DNA of 64,000 nt from UBA2357 sp041916775 (GCA_041916775.1 JAYRYZ010000001.1:1-64000), one strand, 5' to 3'; positions 17,243 through 26,120 are shown, counted from the stretch's first letter. A program made the numbers and translations. The notes: a model not told the origin generated them from the letters alone.

Positions 17243-17702
17243 TGATGTGGACTTCGCCTTTGCGCTGGATGCCTGGACGCAATTCCACGCCATCAAGACG
17301 TCACTGCTGGAATATCCCCGCTTCACCGCGTCAGCGCAGCTTGCCCATCGCGTGTACTTTCATGCGCCCGGGTTCGCGCACCCTTGCACGATCGACCTGG
17401 TGATCCTCTTGCGCAGCTACCACGAAGCCGGCAACGAGAATCGAATCTACGAGCATGCCGACGCCCTCGCCGCGCTGGAAGTCGTTGGATATGACCCGGA
17501 ACTCGCCGGCGCCTGGCTGCTCGGCAAGGACGTGGCGACCATGGCCTCCGCAACGACCATCGGCCGTCTCGACGCCTTGCTCAATGCCGAAACAAGAGAG
17601 CGTCTAATCGAAGACATGTCCCGTGCGATGAAAGGACGGGCCGATGCGCTGGCATATGCAGCTCGCCTTGTGGAGCAATTCACTACCGGCCTCACAGGCT
17701 GA
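17241..17702 (+). pseudogene. Nucleotidyltransferase (AbiEii-like), N-terminally truncated
   Basis: About 153 codons. The sequence opens abruptly at TTDVDFAFALDAWTQFHAIK, which looks like the catalytic-Asp strand (TxDxDF) of AbiEii/COG4861-type nucleotidyltransferases. The region that should hold the upstream GS motif is replaced by the transposase fragment. The rest (HPCTIDLVILLRSY, LLGKDVATMASATT) is intact to the stop. The ATG at 17220 lies in transposase-derived sequence, so the gene is a remnant and probably non-functional. Family assignment is moderate. Confidence 0.6.
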
Positions 17703-17723
17703 ACCGAACCGACAACGCAACGA

Positions 17724-17840
17724 ATGAACCGAGAAGAACTCAAGAAGCGCGAGCGCGACCTCTGGGTCGCCGCGGACAATCTGCGCGCCCACGCCGACGT
17801 CAAGGCAGCGAAAATAGCTCGGTCTACCAATGTCTACTAA
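17724..17840 (+). pseudogene. HsdM (type I methyltransferase) N-terminal stub
   Basis: A 38-codon ORF that begins MNREELKKRERDLWVAADNL. This is the highly conserved N-terminus of type I restriction-modification methylase subunits (LWxAADNLRxN..). Similarity ends after about 30 residues, at KAAKI, where the operator-rich sequence in front of the fic gene begins. The remaining 450 or more codons of hsdM are absent, so the Fic segment probably entered or replaced an old restriction locus. Confidence 0.65.
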
Positions 17841-17918
17841 TCTTCTTATGAATTAGTAGACATTCGGGAGCGCTGCTTCCTATACTAATGTCTACTAATC
17901 TATTGACAATTTAGTAGA
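17831..17918. promoter_or_regulatory. Four copies of a TGTCTACTAA operator in front of fic
   Basis: TGTCTACTAA occurs at 17831-17840 and 17889-17898, its inverse TTAGTAGACA at 17853-17862, and a partial inverse TTAGTAGA at 17911-17918, three bases before the fic ATG. The two inverted pairs are each about 30 bp wide. TATACT at 17881-17886 could be a -10 element lying between them. This layout fits cooperative autorepression by the winged-helix domain of the Fic protein or by another local regulator. Confidence 0.65.
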
Positions 17919-17921
17919 AAA

Positions 17922-19268
17922 ATGAAGAAGCCCGCAGCCGCCCCCGACTTCACCCAGGTCATGCAGGGCCTCAGCCCCGACGACTATCCATGGGTCACAT
18001 CGAACATCAATCCCCTGGTCGGCGGCCGCTACCTGCACTGGGACGACCTGCGTTACCGGCCCGCACCGGACAACGTGACCAAGGAGGCGTGGTGGGCCTC
18101 CATACTGCTCGGCCGCACCGCCCTGCTGCAGGAACTGCCACTGCTCGACAAGAACGGCAGGCCCTTCCGCTTCGCCACCCCCGGCCCGGTACTCATCGCC
18201 CTGCATCACATCGACCGCGACGCCGCCGGCCAGATCCACTCACCCGCTGGCGCACCGCTCAAGGAAGAACCCCATCGCTACCTGATCAACTCCCTGATCG
18301 AGGAAGCCATCACCTCCAGCCAGCTCGAAGGTGCCTCGACCACCCGCCAGGTCGCCGCGGCCATGCTCAGAAGCGGCCGGACGCCGCGCGACCACAGCGA
18401 GAAGATGATCTTCAACAACTATCGCGCCATGGAACACCTGCGCTCGATCAGGAGCGACACGCTGACCCCTGGCCACATCCTGGAACTGCAACGCCTCCTC
18501 AGCGAAGACACGCTGGACGATCCGGCCGATGCCGGCCGCCTGCGCCAGGCCGATGACATCCGCGTGGTCGACCCGCGCGACGGCACCATCCTCCACGAGC
18601 CGCCGTGCCACAGCGAGCTGCCGCAACGCCTGCAGCGGCTGTGCGACTTCGCCAACGCCGACGAAAGCGCCTCGCCCTTCGTTCACCCCGTGCTGCGCGC
18701 CATCCTGCTCCACTTCATGATCGGCTACGACCACCCCTTCGCCGACGGCAACGGCCGCACCGCCCGCGCCCTCTTCTACTGGTCGATCGCCCGCAGCGGC
18801 TACTGGCTGATGGAATACACCTCGATCAGCCACATCATCCGCCGCGCCCCGGCGAAATACATGCGCGCCTACCTGCACAGCGAATCGGACGGCAACGACA
18901 CCACCTATTTCCTGCTCCACCAGCTATCGACCATCCGCCAGGCCATCGCCGCGCTGCACGAATACCTGGACCGCAAGAGCCGGGAACAGAAGGAAACCGA
19001 AAAACTGCTCGCTGCCGCGGTCAGCCTGCGTAGCCGCTTCAACCACCGGCAAACCGCCTTGCTCAACCACGCGTTGCGCAACAGCGGCACCGAGTACCGC
19101 GTCGACGCCCACCAGCGTTCGCACAACGTCGTCTATCAGACCGCCCGCAACGACCTGCTGAGCCTTCACGAGCTGGGGCTACTGATCAAGACCAAGCAGG
19201 GGAATGCCTACGTCTTCTATGCACCGGAGAACCTGCGGGAACTGTTGGCGGAGTTGGCGAAAGAATAG
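17922..19268 (+). CDS. Fic-domain AMPylase with N-terminal inhibitory motif and C-terminal winged helix
   Basis: A 448-residue protein. The Fic catalytic motif HPFADGNGRTAR is intact at 271-282 (catalytic H271, R279 and G278 present). The auto-inhibitory motif S132-S-Q-L-E136-G137 lies N-terminal, so it is a class II Fic enzyme. A Fic_N-type region precedes it, and the last 90 residues look like a winged helix (LLSLHELGLLIKTKQGNAYVFY). Fic enzymes transfer AMP to Ser/Thr/Tyr of targets; the target here is unknown. The gene has almost no leader and starts three bases after an operator half-site. It stands beside toxin-antitoxin and restriction remnants. Confidence 0.9.
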   Translation: MKKPAAAPDFTQVMQGLSPDDYPWVTSNINPLVGGRYLHWDDLRYRPAPDNVTKEAWWASILLGRTALLQELPLLDKNGRPFRFATPGPVLIALHHIDRDAAGQIHSPAGAPLKEEPHRYLINSLIEEAITSSQLEGASTTRQVAAAMLRSGRTPRDHSEKMIFNNYRAMEHLRSIRSDTLTPGHILELQRLLSEDTLDDPADAGRLRQADDIRVVDPRDGTILHEPPCHSELPQRLQRLCDFANADESASPFVHPVLRAILLHFMIGYDHPFADGNGRTARALFYWSIARSGYWLMEYTSISHIIRRAPAKYMRAYLHSESDGNDTTYFLLHQLSTIRQAIAALHEYLDRKSREQKETEKLLAAAVSLRSRFNHRQTALLNHALRNSGTEYRVDAHQRSHNVVYQTARNDLLSLHELGLLIKTKQGNAYVFYAPENLRELLAELAKE

Positions 19269-19505
19269 GCTGGTTTTCGGCCAGTGCCGACGTTGGCATT
19301 AGTTACCCTTTGGGCGGCAATGCTTCGGTCAGCTGCCGTTGATGAGGTTTAGTCAGATACTGCCAGTAGGCTGGGTTGTACGTCAGATTTCTAGATTCAG
19401 CGTCAGCGCCCACGGACATCAGCGCTCCTAGAGGAGCCCGAGTGGACGACCGTGAAACTGGCTCGATAGAATTGCAGTATTCATGACAAAGTCAATCAGC
19501 CCAAA
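19269..19505. other. Intergenic region before the helicase gene
   Basis: 237 bp without a supported gene. GC content falls noticeably here relative to the flanking chromosome and stays lower up to about 25 kb. No clear terminator or ribosome-binding site was seen; the helicase ATG at 19506 has no obvious Shine-Dalgarno sequence. Confidence 0.5.
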
Positions 19506-22160
19506 ATGGACAATCATCCACTCGAAGCGTATCTGAGCGAAAACGGTTGGAGCATTGAATTCAGCGAGGAGCGTCCTGCGCGGAGCGGCGAATTTTGTCG
19601 AGTCGACGACCTGGATCTAGGAGTCGCGTCGCTCAGCGCGCTCAAAGGATTCGATCAGGGCATCTACCGACATCAGCGCGAGGCGATTGTCAGGTATCAG
19701 CGAGGCGAAAACCTAGCGGTCACCACCCCCACAGCCTCTGGCAAGACACTTATTTTCAATGTCTGTGCCTTGAAGGAACTCTCAACGCGCCCGACTGCGC
19801 GGATCGCCGCAGTCTATCCGCTCAGGGCTCTGGCCGCGGAACAGACGGACCGCTGGCAGCATTTGCTGAAACAGTCTGGTCTTGCCGTCAAGGTTGGGCG
19901 CATCGACGGCGGGGTACCCACACACGACCGCCAGCGCATCTTAAAAGAGAGCCGCGTCGTAGTGCTGACGCCCGACATCATTCACGCATGGCTCCTTTCG
20001 TCAATCAATGCACCGGCCGTGCTGGATTTCCTGCGGAATCTAACGCTCATAATTGCGGATGAGGCCCATACGTATTCTGGAGTTTTCGGAAGTAATTCGG
20101 CTTTTTTGTTCAGACGGCTGCTGCATGCGACCCGAAAGCTCGGCGGTGATGTGCGATTCATCGCTTCGTCCGCAACGATGCAAGATGCCCAGGATCACTT
20201 GCACCAGCTCACCGGGCAAGAGTTTACGATGATCGGCCCCGATCTGGACACTTCACCGCGCGCGGCGCTTCGGATGATTCTCGCTACGCCTCCACGCACA
20301 AAAGACCTCTTGACGGTGACTTCCGACCTAGTCTCATTTGCCGCAGCCAAGACAGACCACCAGTCGATCACTTTTGTCGATAGTCGCAAACAAACGGAGT
20401 ACCTTGCCTCTATCATCGAACGCCGGATCAGCGAGGAAGCCGACGACGCGGAGGAGTTGAACTACGCACGTCTGAAGGATCTCCAGATCTACCCTTATCG
20501 ATCCGGTTACGAGGAAGATGACCGGAGGCGCATTCAGGATCGCTTGGCAGCGGGAACTCTAAGAGGTGTCGTCAGCACGAGCGCGTTGGAGATGGGGATC
20601 GATTTGCCTTATCTGTCACTTGGCATTTTGGTGGGCATTCCCAGATCCGCCACAAGCCTCTATCAGAGAATCGGTCGTGTAGGTCGTCGCAAAGAGGGTG
20701 TCGTCATCATCGTCAATAACGGCTCGGTCGTATCGGAAACCATCTTCCGTGAGCCAGAACGCATTAAGCACCTACCGCTGGTCCAGAGCGCTCTCTACCT
20801 TCATAACCACCGCATTCAATACATCCACGCGATGTGTCTCGCCCGTCAGGGCGGCGAGGACGAGGTGGTCTGTGACAGCCTGGGGATTCGTGACGATAAG
20901 TTTGGTTCGCCTGCACCGCTTCCGGCGAGTTTTGCCTCGCTCTGTGAAGCGGAACGCGTTGGCGAGATCAGCTCGGAACTTCAGTCGATGAAGGCGCAGG
21001 CCGGGGATGACCCGCATCACACGTTCCCGCTTCGCGATCTCGATACTCAGTTCAAGGTTGAATACCGGCACGGTCCTAATCTTCACGGACTCGGCACGTT
21101 GTCACAGGCTCAGCTCATGCGAGAGGCATACCCAGGCGCGGTCTACTATTACCAGACGCGTCCGTATCGAGTCGTGCGAATTCGCCGGCAGCAACGGGTG
21201 GTTGAGGTGCGTCCCGAGAAGCGCTACTTCACATCTCCGTTGTTTCTACCGACGCTAATACTGCCCAATCTGGTCGGAGATAATGTCTATCGTGCGCAGC
21301 AATACGGTGAGCTTCTCGTCATCGAGTGTGCTCTTCAGGTTGGGGAGGCAGTAATTGGGTTCAGGGAACGTCGTGGGAACAATGAACTCGAGATATCGTA
21401 TCCGTTGGATCCCACCTACGGATTGTTCCATGACGCACCAAAGTTCGCTCGGTATTCGTTTACATCGGGCGTGATCTTCACCCACCCTGCATTGACTCGT
21501 GAGCATGTGAAGTGCGCAACCATAGCCGAGATCATTGATGAGGCGTTTCTCATGTCTTTGCCCTTTGAGCGGCAAGATATCAGTGCCGGCGCCGACAAGC
21601 ACCGCGCCACACGAGATGGGGTAAGGGAAGGGCAGCGCTTCGTCTGCGTTTATGACCAAACGTATGGGAGTCTGCGACTCACTAGCCATCTGATGAAGAC
21701 AGATGTGATACGCGATGTCTTTGCTCGGGCACGCGACATTGCGCTCCATGACCAGAACTTCGAGATCAATCGAGAGACCCTTGAAGTACTGCAGGAGATG
21801 GCTGACTGCGTCCTGCACGAGCCCGAGGATACAACCGATACGAGCGCCACGCCCAAGCCCGGCGAACAGTTCGTTGAGGTAGTGTGGCCGGGATCAGTTG
21901 GAATAAATATACATAAGGACAATGAGGAGTTCGAGGTCGAAGGTGTATTCTTTAGCCCACAGCTCGGTCAAATGGCCTATCGCGGAAAGCACGTTTCCCA
22001 GAAGAGGAAGGCTGAACAGGTAAACTCGCGCCACTCTTCAACCACTGTTGCGGTCCCAGTCAGCCATATTCGTCCGTTGAATGGGGAGAGCAGGACCGGT
22101 TACTACGACGTTGAAAAAGGCGAGTTATTGGAGCAGCTTCCACTACCCGGGGAATTCTAA
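19506..22160 (+). CDS. SF2 DEAH-box helicase (YprA/MrfA-like) of unknown system
   Basis: An 884-residue helicase. Motifs: Q-like GFDQGIYRHQREAI (49-62), motif I TPTASGKT (74-81), motif Ia PLRALAAEQ, motif II DEAH (about residue 183), motif III SSAT, motif IV FVDSRKQTEYLA, motif V STSALEMGIDLPYLS and motif VI YQRIGRVGRR. The 400-residue C-terminal part resembles the YprA/MrfA/DUF1998 helicase class (VVEVRPEKRYFTSPLF), but no clustered four-Cys metal site is seen. It is followed after two bases by a GHKL ATPase gene, so the two almost certainly act together. DNA translocation in a defence or repair role is inference. Confidence 0.85.
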   Translation: MDNHPLEAYLSENGWSIEFSEERPARSGEFCRVDDLDLGVASLSALKGFDQGIYRHQREAIVRYQRGENLAVTTPTASGKTLIFNVCALKELSTRPTARIAAVYPLRALAAEQTDRWQHLLKQSGLAVKVGRIDGGVPTHDRQRILKESRVVVLTPDIIHAWLLSSINAPAVLDFLRNLTLIIADEAHTYSGVFGSNSAFLFRRLLHATRKLGGDVRFIASSATMQDAQDHLHQLTGQEFTMIGPDLDTSPRAALRMILATPPRTKDLLTVTSDLVSFAAAKTDHQSITFVDSRKQTEYLASIIERRISEEADDAEELNYARLKDLQIYPYRSGYEEDDRRRIQDRLAAGTLRGVVSTSALEMGIDLPYLSLGILVGIPRSATSLYQRIGRVGRRKEGVVIIVNNGSVVSETIFREPERIKHLPLVQSALYLHNHRIQYIHAMCLARQGGEDEVVCDSLGIRDDKFGSPAPLPASFASLCEAERVGEISSELQSMKAQAGDDPHHTFPLRDLDTQFKVEYRHGPNLHGLGTLSQAQLMREAYPGAVYYYQTRPYRVVRIRRQQRVVEVRPEKRYFTSPLFLPTLILPNLVGDNVYRAQQYGELLVIECALQVGEAVIGFRERRGNNELEISYPLDPTYGLFHDAPKFARYSFTSGVIFTHPALTREHVKCATIAEIIDEAFLMSLPFERQDISAGADKHRATRDGVREGQRFVCVYDQTYGSLRLTSHLMKTDVIRDVFARARDIALHDQNFEINRETLEVLQEMADCVLHEPEDTTDTSATPKPGEQFVEVVWPGSVGINIHKDNEEFEVEGVFFSPQLGQMAYRGKHVSQKRKAEQVNSRHSSTTVAVPVSHIRPLNGESRTGYYDVEKGELLEQLPLPGEF

Positions 22161-22162
22161 TA

Positions 22163-23179
22163 ATGGATGAGGTCGTACTGAAGGTTGTTCGCCTCGATCT
22201 GCAGGGCGCAATCGAGATATGCCGTGAATTGTGGGCACTGCCGGCGGCACAGCGTTATGTCATTGACTTCGCGCCGCTGGAATGGCTGGAACCGTTCGGA
22301 ATGCTTTTGTTCGCTCGGCAGTTGCGGACGTTCGCGGATCGACGAAAGCCGGCCCGGTTCCGGGCGATCAATCATGAGGGGCACGGTTATGCAGCGCACA
22401 TGGGATTCTTCCAATCATTCGGCTTGAACTTCGGCAATCATCCCGGCGAAGCAGCTGGAAGCATGCAGTACGTTCCCATCACTGGCATGCCAGTGGCCGA
22501 ACTGGAGGCAGAGGCAGGTCAGCGCAGTGTCGATGAACGGGAAGTGATCGAGAGTCGATGTTGGAGATTGGCGGCGGTTCTCGCCCGCGCCGACGACAGC
22601 CCACTTCAGAACACGTTGAGTTTTTCCTTGCGCGAGATCTTCCGGAACGTGCTTGAGCACAGTCGGGCGGACACTATCTGGTATGCGGCGCAATACTGGC
22701 CAGCGAAGCAGATGGTAGAACTTTCGATTCTTGACCAGGGAATAGGCGTTCGAAGTTCGCTGGCGCGAAATCCTCATTTGAAGATTGAGGGGGATGAGGA
22801 CGCAATCCGCCTTTCGCTGTTGCCCGGAATCTCGGGGGTCGCGTTTAAGGGAGGACCTCGAATGCGGCGCGACGCTTGGGCGAACTCTGGTTATGGCCTA
22901 TTCATGACGAGTCAGTTATGTGCGCGTGGAGGCAGTTTCACGATCTGTAGCGGCCAGCATGGTTTGCTGCTGGAAAACGGAACGGAAACGACATTCGATG
23001 TCGGTCTTGAAGGAACAGCACTCCGCTTGAAGATCTATGTTCCCGAGGTACGGGGACTGAACGAAACGCTCGAAAACCTCCGCAAGCGAGGCGCATTGAT
23101 CGCTGGGGAGTTACGACAAACTGCTAACCTGACCGCATCAATGTCGTCCCGTATGCTCTCGAAGGACTTTAGCTCCTAG
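22163..23179 (+). CDS. STAS-like plus GHKL (HATPase) protein, partner of the helicase
   Basis: A 338-residue protein. Residues about 1-90 look like a STAS/anti-sigma-antagonist fold (YVIDFAPLEWLEPFGMLLFA). Residues 150-260 carry a GHKL ATPase: N-box E158, N162 and H166 in REIFRNVLEHS, G1 box D191-QGIG195, and G2 box NSGYGLF (241-247). No phosphoacceptor His domain or membrane segment is present, so it is not an ordinary sensor kinase; an ATP-switch role is likelier. Its ATG is 2 bp after the helicase stop (TAATAATG), indicating translational coupling. The combination is not one I recognise as a named system. Confidence 0.75.
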   Translation: MDEVVLKVVRLDLQGAIEICRELWALPAAQRYVIDFAPLEWLEPFGMLLFARQLRTFADRRKPARFRAINHEGHGYAAHMGFFQSFGLNFGNHPGEAAGSMQYVPITGMPVAELEAEAGQRSVDEREVIESRCWRLAAVLARADDSPLQNTLSFSLREIFRNVLEHSRADTIWYAAQYWPAKQMVELSILDQGIGVRSSLARNPHLKIEGDEDAIRLSLLPGISGVAFKGGPRMRRDAWANSGYGLFMTSQLCARGGSFTICSGQHGLLLENGTETTFDVGLEGTALRLKIYVPEVRGLNETLENLRKRGALIAGELRQTANLTASMSSRMLSKDFSS

Positions 23180-23491
23180 CCCTGAGAGAGCGGGCAAGCT
23201 TAGAGTTACTGCAGTCGTAAGACACCTCATGGAACGGAACAAGTCAAGATAGTTGTCGCCTGATTCATGCAACCAACCACCCTATTGTCTTCAACGGGGA
23301 TGGGGAAGGCCGCCGGAATTTTTATTTCCTCGACGTTAATAACCGAACTCTGTTCAGTGTCATGAATCGCGAGCGTTACAGACTTTTGGAGCGGCTCTAA
23401 TGCCTATTGTTCTCACGCATTTATCTCCAGCGCGGGTAGTACATGAAATAGTGGTCTGTTCATTAGGCAGATGCCGCTCCTATCCGCAGAC
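23180..23491. other. Intergenic region with an ORF-like remnant
   Basis: 312 bp between the convergent GHKL and ASCH genes. An open frame on the plus strand runs from 23221 to the stop at 23398-23400 (59 codons) and reads like protein (HPIVFNGDGEGRRNFYFLDV), but it has no ATG/GTG before residue about 51. It may be a decayed third gene. No terminator hairpin was identified. Confidence 0.4.
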
Positions 23492-23866
23492 TCAGGCAAG
23501 ATAGCAGAAAGACTGTGGCGGAACACCGCCATGTACAACCTCGCCCAGTTCGATCGGTTTGTCATACCGGCGCGCACGGCGCACTTCAATAGCGTGCGCG
23601 GTATCACGCCCATTGAAATACTCATTGAAGAACCGCTTCGTGATCCCGGAGAACTCGGCAGTCAGCGACCACAGTTCTAGGGGCGGCTTCGAGATGAACT
23701 GTTCGATATCAAATTCACCCACTATCTTGCCGACAGGCTTTGTTGCGTAGATGACCACCGTGGTCACCCCCGACGCCTTGGGAAGCGCCTTCCTGAACTC
23801 ATAGAGCTTCTTGCCATCGAGGATCTTGTCGGCGTACTCAGGTTTGATGGACAACAAGACTTTCAT
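23492..23866 (-). CDS. ASCH-domain (PUA-like) protein
   Basis: A 124-residue single-domain protein. It has the ASCH start MKVLLSIKPEYADKILDGKKLYEFRK, in which SIKPEYA...I..G.K..E.RK is the family signature, followed by VVIYATKPVGKIVGEF. ASCH domains are PUA-like folds predicted to bind RNA or modified bases. AGAGGAAGAATCG in front of the ATG is a good ribosome-binding site. It overlaps the end of the upstream GNAT/PUA-like gene by 29 bp, so both are one transcription unit that faces the helicase pair. Confidence 0.85.
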   Translation of the reverse strand: MKVLLSIKPEYADKILDGKKLYEFRKALPKASGVTTVVIYATKPVGKIVGEFDIEQFISKPPLELWSLTAEFSGITKRFFNEYFNGRDTAHAIEVRRARRYDKPIELGEVVHGGVPPQSFCYLA

Positions 23867-24893
23867 CGATTCTTCCTCTTTGTGCTATTTCTTGAAACTG
23901 TTGGTGAGTAATGGGCATGAAGCCCCAGTATGCGCCAGCATCGAGTCCGACCTCCTCAATCATTTCCCCTCGCGTCACCCGCTTTCGGAGGGCCATGTTG
24001 TACGTGAAGCGAAGCACATGGGGATAGTTCCTTCGAGCCCAGAATTGTCGCAGTTCCTGGTCAGTGAACACGCTATACGGACGACAGTAGTTCAGAAACT
24101 CCAACTCCGATGCGAAGCTGTTGATGGAGCGGTACTCCTCCAAAACGCATATCGAGGTGGCCACGGAACGGTAGTGTGCGGGCCCCTGCCCATCACTGGT
24201 TCGGTAGATCAGCAACACATCGCCCCGCCGCAAGGTCTGTATCCCCTCCATCGCCGCGAGATAAACCTTGTGAATGCTGTTGGTGTGTGAAACGTCCTGC
24301 ACGATGTCGGCTGTCTCGCTGGCGAGGATTGAGTCAGGCAGCAGTCTTGTGTGCCACTTCGGGTAGAGGGACAAGAGGTAGGTTCTCTCCTGGCCAAGGC
24401 GGACAAGAGGATAACTTGTTACGGGGTCGATGTATGCCCCCCGGACTTCCCTCACGAGCACCAGTTCGGTACCGTTCTGAGTCGTCTTCTGCGCCCGCTG
24501 CTGAAACCCGTACCGTCGCAATAGAGCCAAGAGCGGCTCGTGGTTTGCGAAAACCGTTACGTAAATCTCTTCGGCTCCAGTAAAGATCGCATGGTCGAAA
24601 ATCTTCTTCACGAACCGCTCGCCCAGCTTTGTGCCGTGGGCATTGATCTTCAGCGTGCCGACTTTAGTCCGATGCGCTGCAGGCATCGACGGCGTGACAT
24701 CGGTGAGTGGCCCGTCCTCGGTCTTGAGGTACAGAAAGCCGTCGATTCCGCCCGCAGTCCGCTCGAAAACGTAGGCAAAATCCTCTGCCTTCTTGGCGAA
24801 CCAGATCGGAAACTCCGCGTAGTCCGCCTTCAGCGAGTCGAAGAATGAATCGTTCAAGTTGATGTCCTTGAACTTCTTGCGTTCTAGCAGCAT
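23838..24893 (-). CDS. GNAT acetyltransferase fused to a PUA/EVE-like domain
   Basis: About 351 residues from the ATG at 24893 (CCGAGGCAGAAT upstream). An in-frame ATG at 24929 is a possible alternative, and the open frame reaches 25067. The N-terminal half is a GNAT fold: TKLGERFVKKIFDHAIFTGAEEIYVTVF gives the CoA-binding helix, and LLALLRRYGF is the usual end. The C-terminal half (RRGDVLLIYRTSDGQGPAHYRSVATSICVLEEY) looks like an EVE/PUA-type base-binding domain. It forms a two-gene unit with the ASCH gene. Substrate unknown; a nucleic-acid-modification or toxin-antitoxin role is inference. Confidence 0.75.
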   Translation of the reverse strand: MLLERKKFKDINLNDSFFDSLKADYAEFPIWFAKKAEDFAYVFERTAGGIDGFLYLKTEDGPLTDVTPSMPAAHRTKVGTLKINAHGTKLGERFVKKIFDHAIFTGAEEIYVTVFANHEPLLALLRRYGFQQRAQKTTQNGTELVLVREVRGAYIDPVTSYPLVRLGQERTYLLSLYPKWHTRLLPDSILASETADIVQDVSHTNSIHKVYLAAMEGIQTLRRGDVLLIYRTSDGQGPAHYRSVATSICVLEEYRSINSFASELEFLNYCRPYSVFTDQELRQFWARRNYPHVLRFTYNMALRKRVTRGEMIEEVGLDAGAYWGFMPITHQQFQEIAQRGRIDESLVVHQT

Positions 24894-25175
24894 ATTCTGC
24901 CTCGGCACTTTTGAAAATGTCTCTTGCATTATTCTCGCCGACTTCAGCGGAACAATCCATCCGAGATGACATCTTGCTTGATGCAAACCGCGCGCCCGCC
25001 TCTTCATTGTCAGTTGCTCAGGGAGAGTTCGAGGGAAGCGCGGGCGGCCCCACAGGAGGACACTCACTGAACGGCGGGGCTACGCCTTACAGCCGCCACC
25101 CAACTGATGCGCTATCGACGACCGCAACGGCCGAGAACCGGCCCCCAACTTTCCAAGCTACTCCGCTTCCCCCCC

Positions 25176-26120
25176 TTACGGCACCCACCAATACCGCACG
25201 ATATGAAAGAAGATCGGCGCGGAGAAGCTGATGGAGTCGACGCGGTCGAGCATGCCGCCGTGGCCTTCGATCATGGCGCCCCAGTCCTTGAGGCCGCGGT
25301 CGCGTTTGATGGCGGAGAGGACGAAGCCGCCGAAGAAGCCGAGGATGTTGATGGTGAGGGCGATGAGGGCGGCCTGCCAGACCTCGAACGGGGTGATCCA
25401 CCACAGCGCGGCGCCGACGGCGGTGGAGGTGAGCACGCCGCCGACGAGGCCTTCGAGGGTTTTCGAGGGGGAGATCTCCGGCGCGAGCTTGCGCTTGCCG
25501 AAGAGCTTGCCCCACACGTACTGGAAGACGTCGCTCGATTGCACGGTGAGCACCAGGAAGACGATGAGCTGCAGGTTGCGTGCCTCGAAGCCGGGGATGT
25601 CCAGCGTCAGCAGCGCGGGCACGTGCGAGATGCAATAGACGCAGATCATCAGCCCCCACTGCACCTTGGCGGCACGCTCCAGGAAGCGCGTGGTGTCGGC
25701 GCCGAGCGCGGCGGAGATCGGTAGCAGCAGGAAGGCGTACACCGGAATGAGGATGGAGAAGAGGCCGTACCAGTCGATGGCGATCAGCCAGTACTGCAGC
25801 GGCAGGAAGCAGTAGAAGCACCACAGCAGCGCGCGGTGGTCGCCCAGGCGCGTGTGGGTCACCGAGATGAACTCGCGCAGGCTCTGGAAGGAGATGAACG
25901 CGAACAGCGCGATGACGCCCGCGGTGCCGGCCCAGAAGGCGAGCGCGAGTGCGCCGATCATCCACCACCAGGCCTTGATGCGCGCGTTGAGATTGTCGAC
26001 GACGCTGCTCGACTGGCCGGGCGCGAGCCGCCATTGCAGCACGCCGCCGATGGTGCTGGCCACGGCGAGGACGGCGAAGACGCCGGAGAAGAGGGCGATC
26101 AGGGTGTCGGTGGGGTTCAT
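25176..26120 (-). CDS. cdsA: Phosphatidate cytidylyltransferase
   Basis: A 314-residue integral membrane enzyme that makes CDP-diacylglycerol from phosphatidate and CTP. The CDP-diglyceride synthetase signature is complete near the C-terminus: SAIKRDRGLKDWGAMIEGHG then GMLDRVDS. Seven to eight hydrophobic helices are visible, and SKTLEGLVGG is the usual preceding motif. It is the last gene of a minus-strand lipid operon, 16 bp after the acyltransferase gene. It is probably a second, cluster-specific copy rather than the housekeeping one, which normally sits beside dxr (inference from context). Confidence 0.9.
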   Translation of the reverse strand: MNPTDTLIALFSGVFAVLAVASTIGGVLQWRLAPGQSSSVVDNLNARIKAWWWMIGALALAFWAGTAGVIALFAFISFQSLREFISVTHTRLGDHRALLWCFYCFLPLQYWLIAIDWYGLFSILIPVYAFLLLPISAALGADTTRFLERAAKVQWGLMICVYCISHVPALLTLDIPGFEARNLQLIVFLVLTVQSSDVFQYVWGKLFGKRKLAPEISPSKTLEGLVGGVLTSTAVGAALWWITPFEVWQAALIALTINILGFFGGFVLSAIKRDRGLKDWGAMIEGHGGMLDRVDSISFSAPIFFHIVRYWWVP

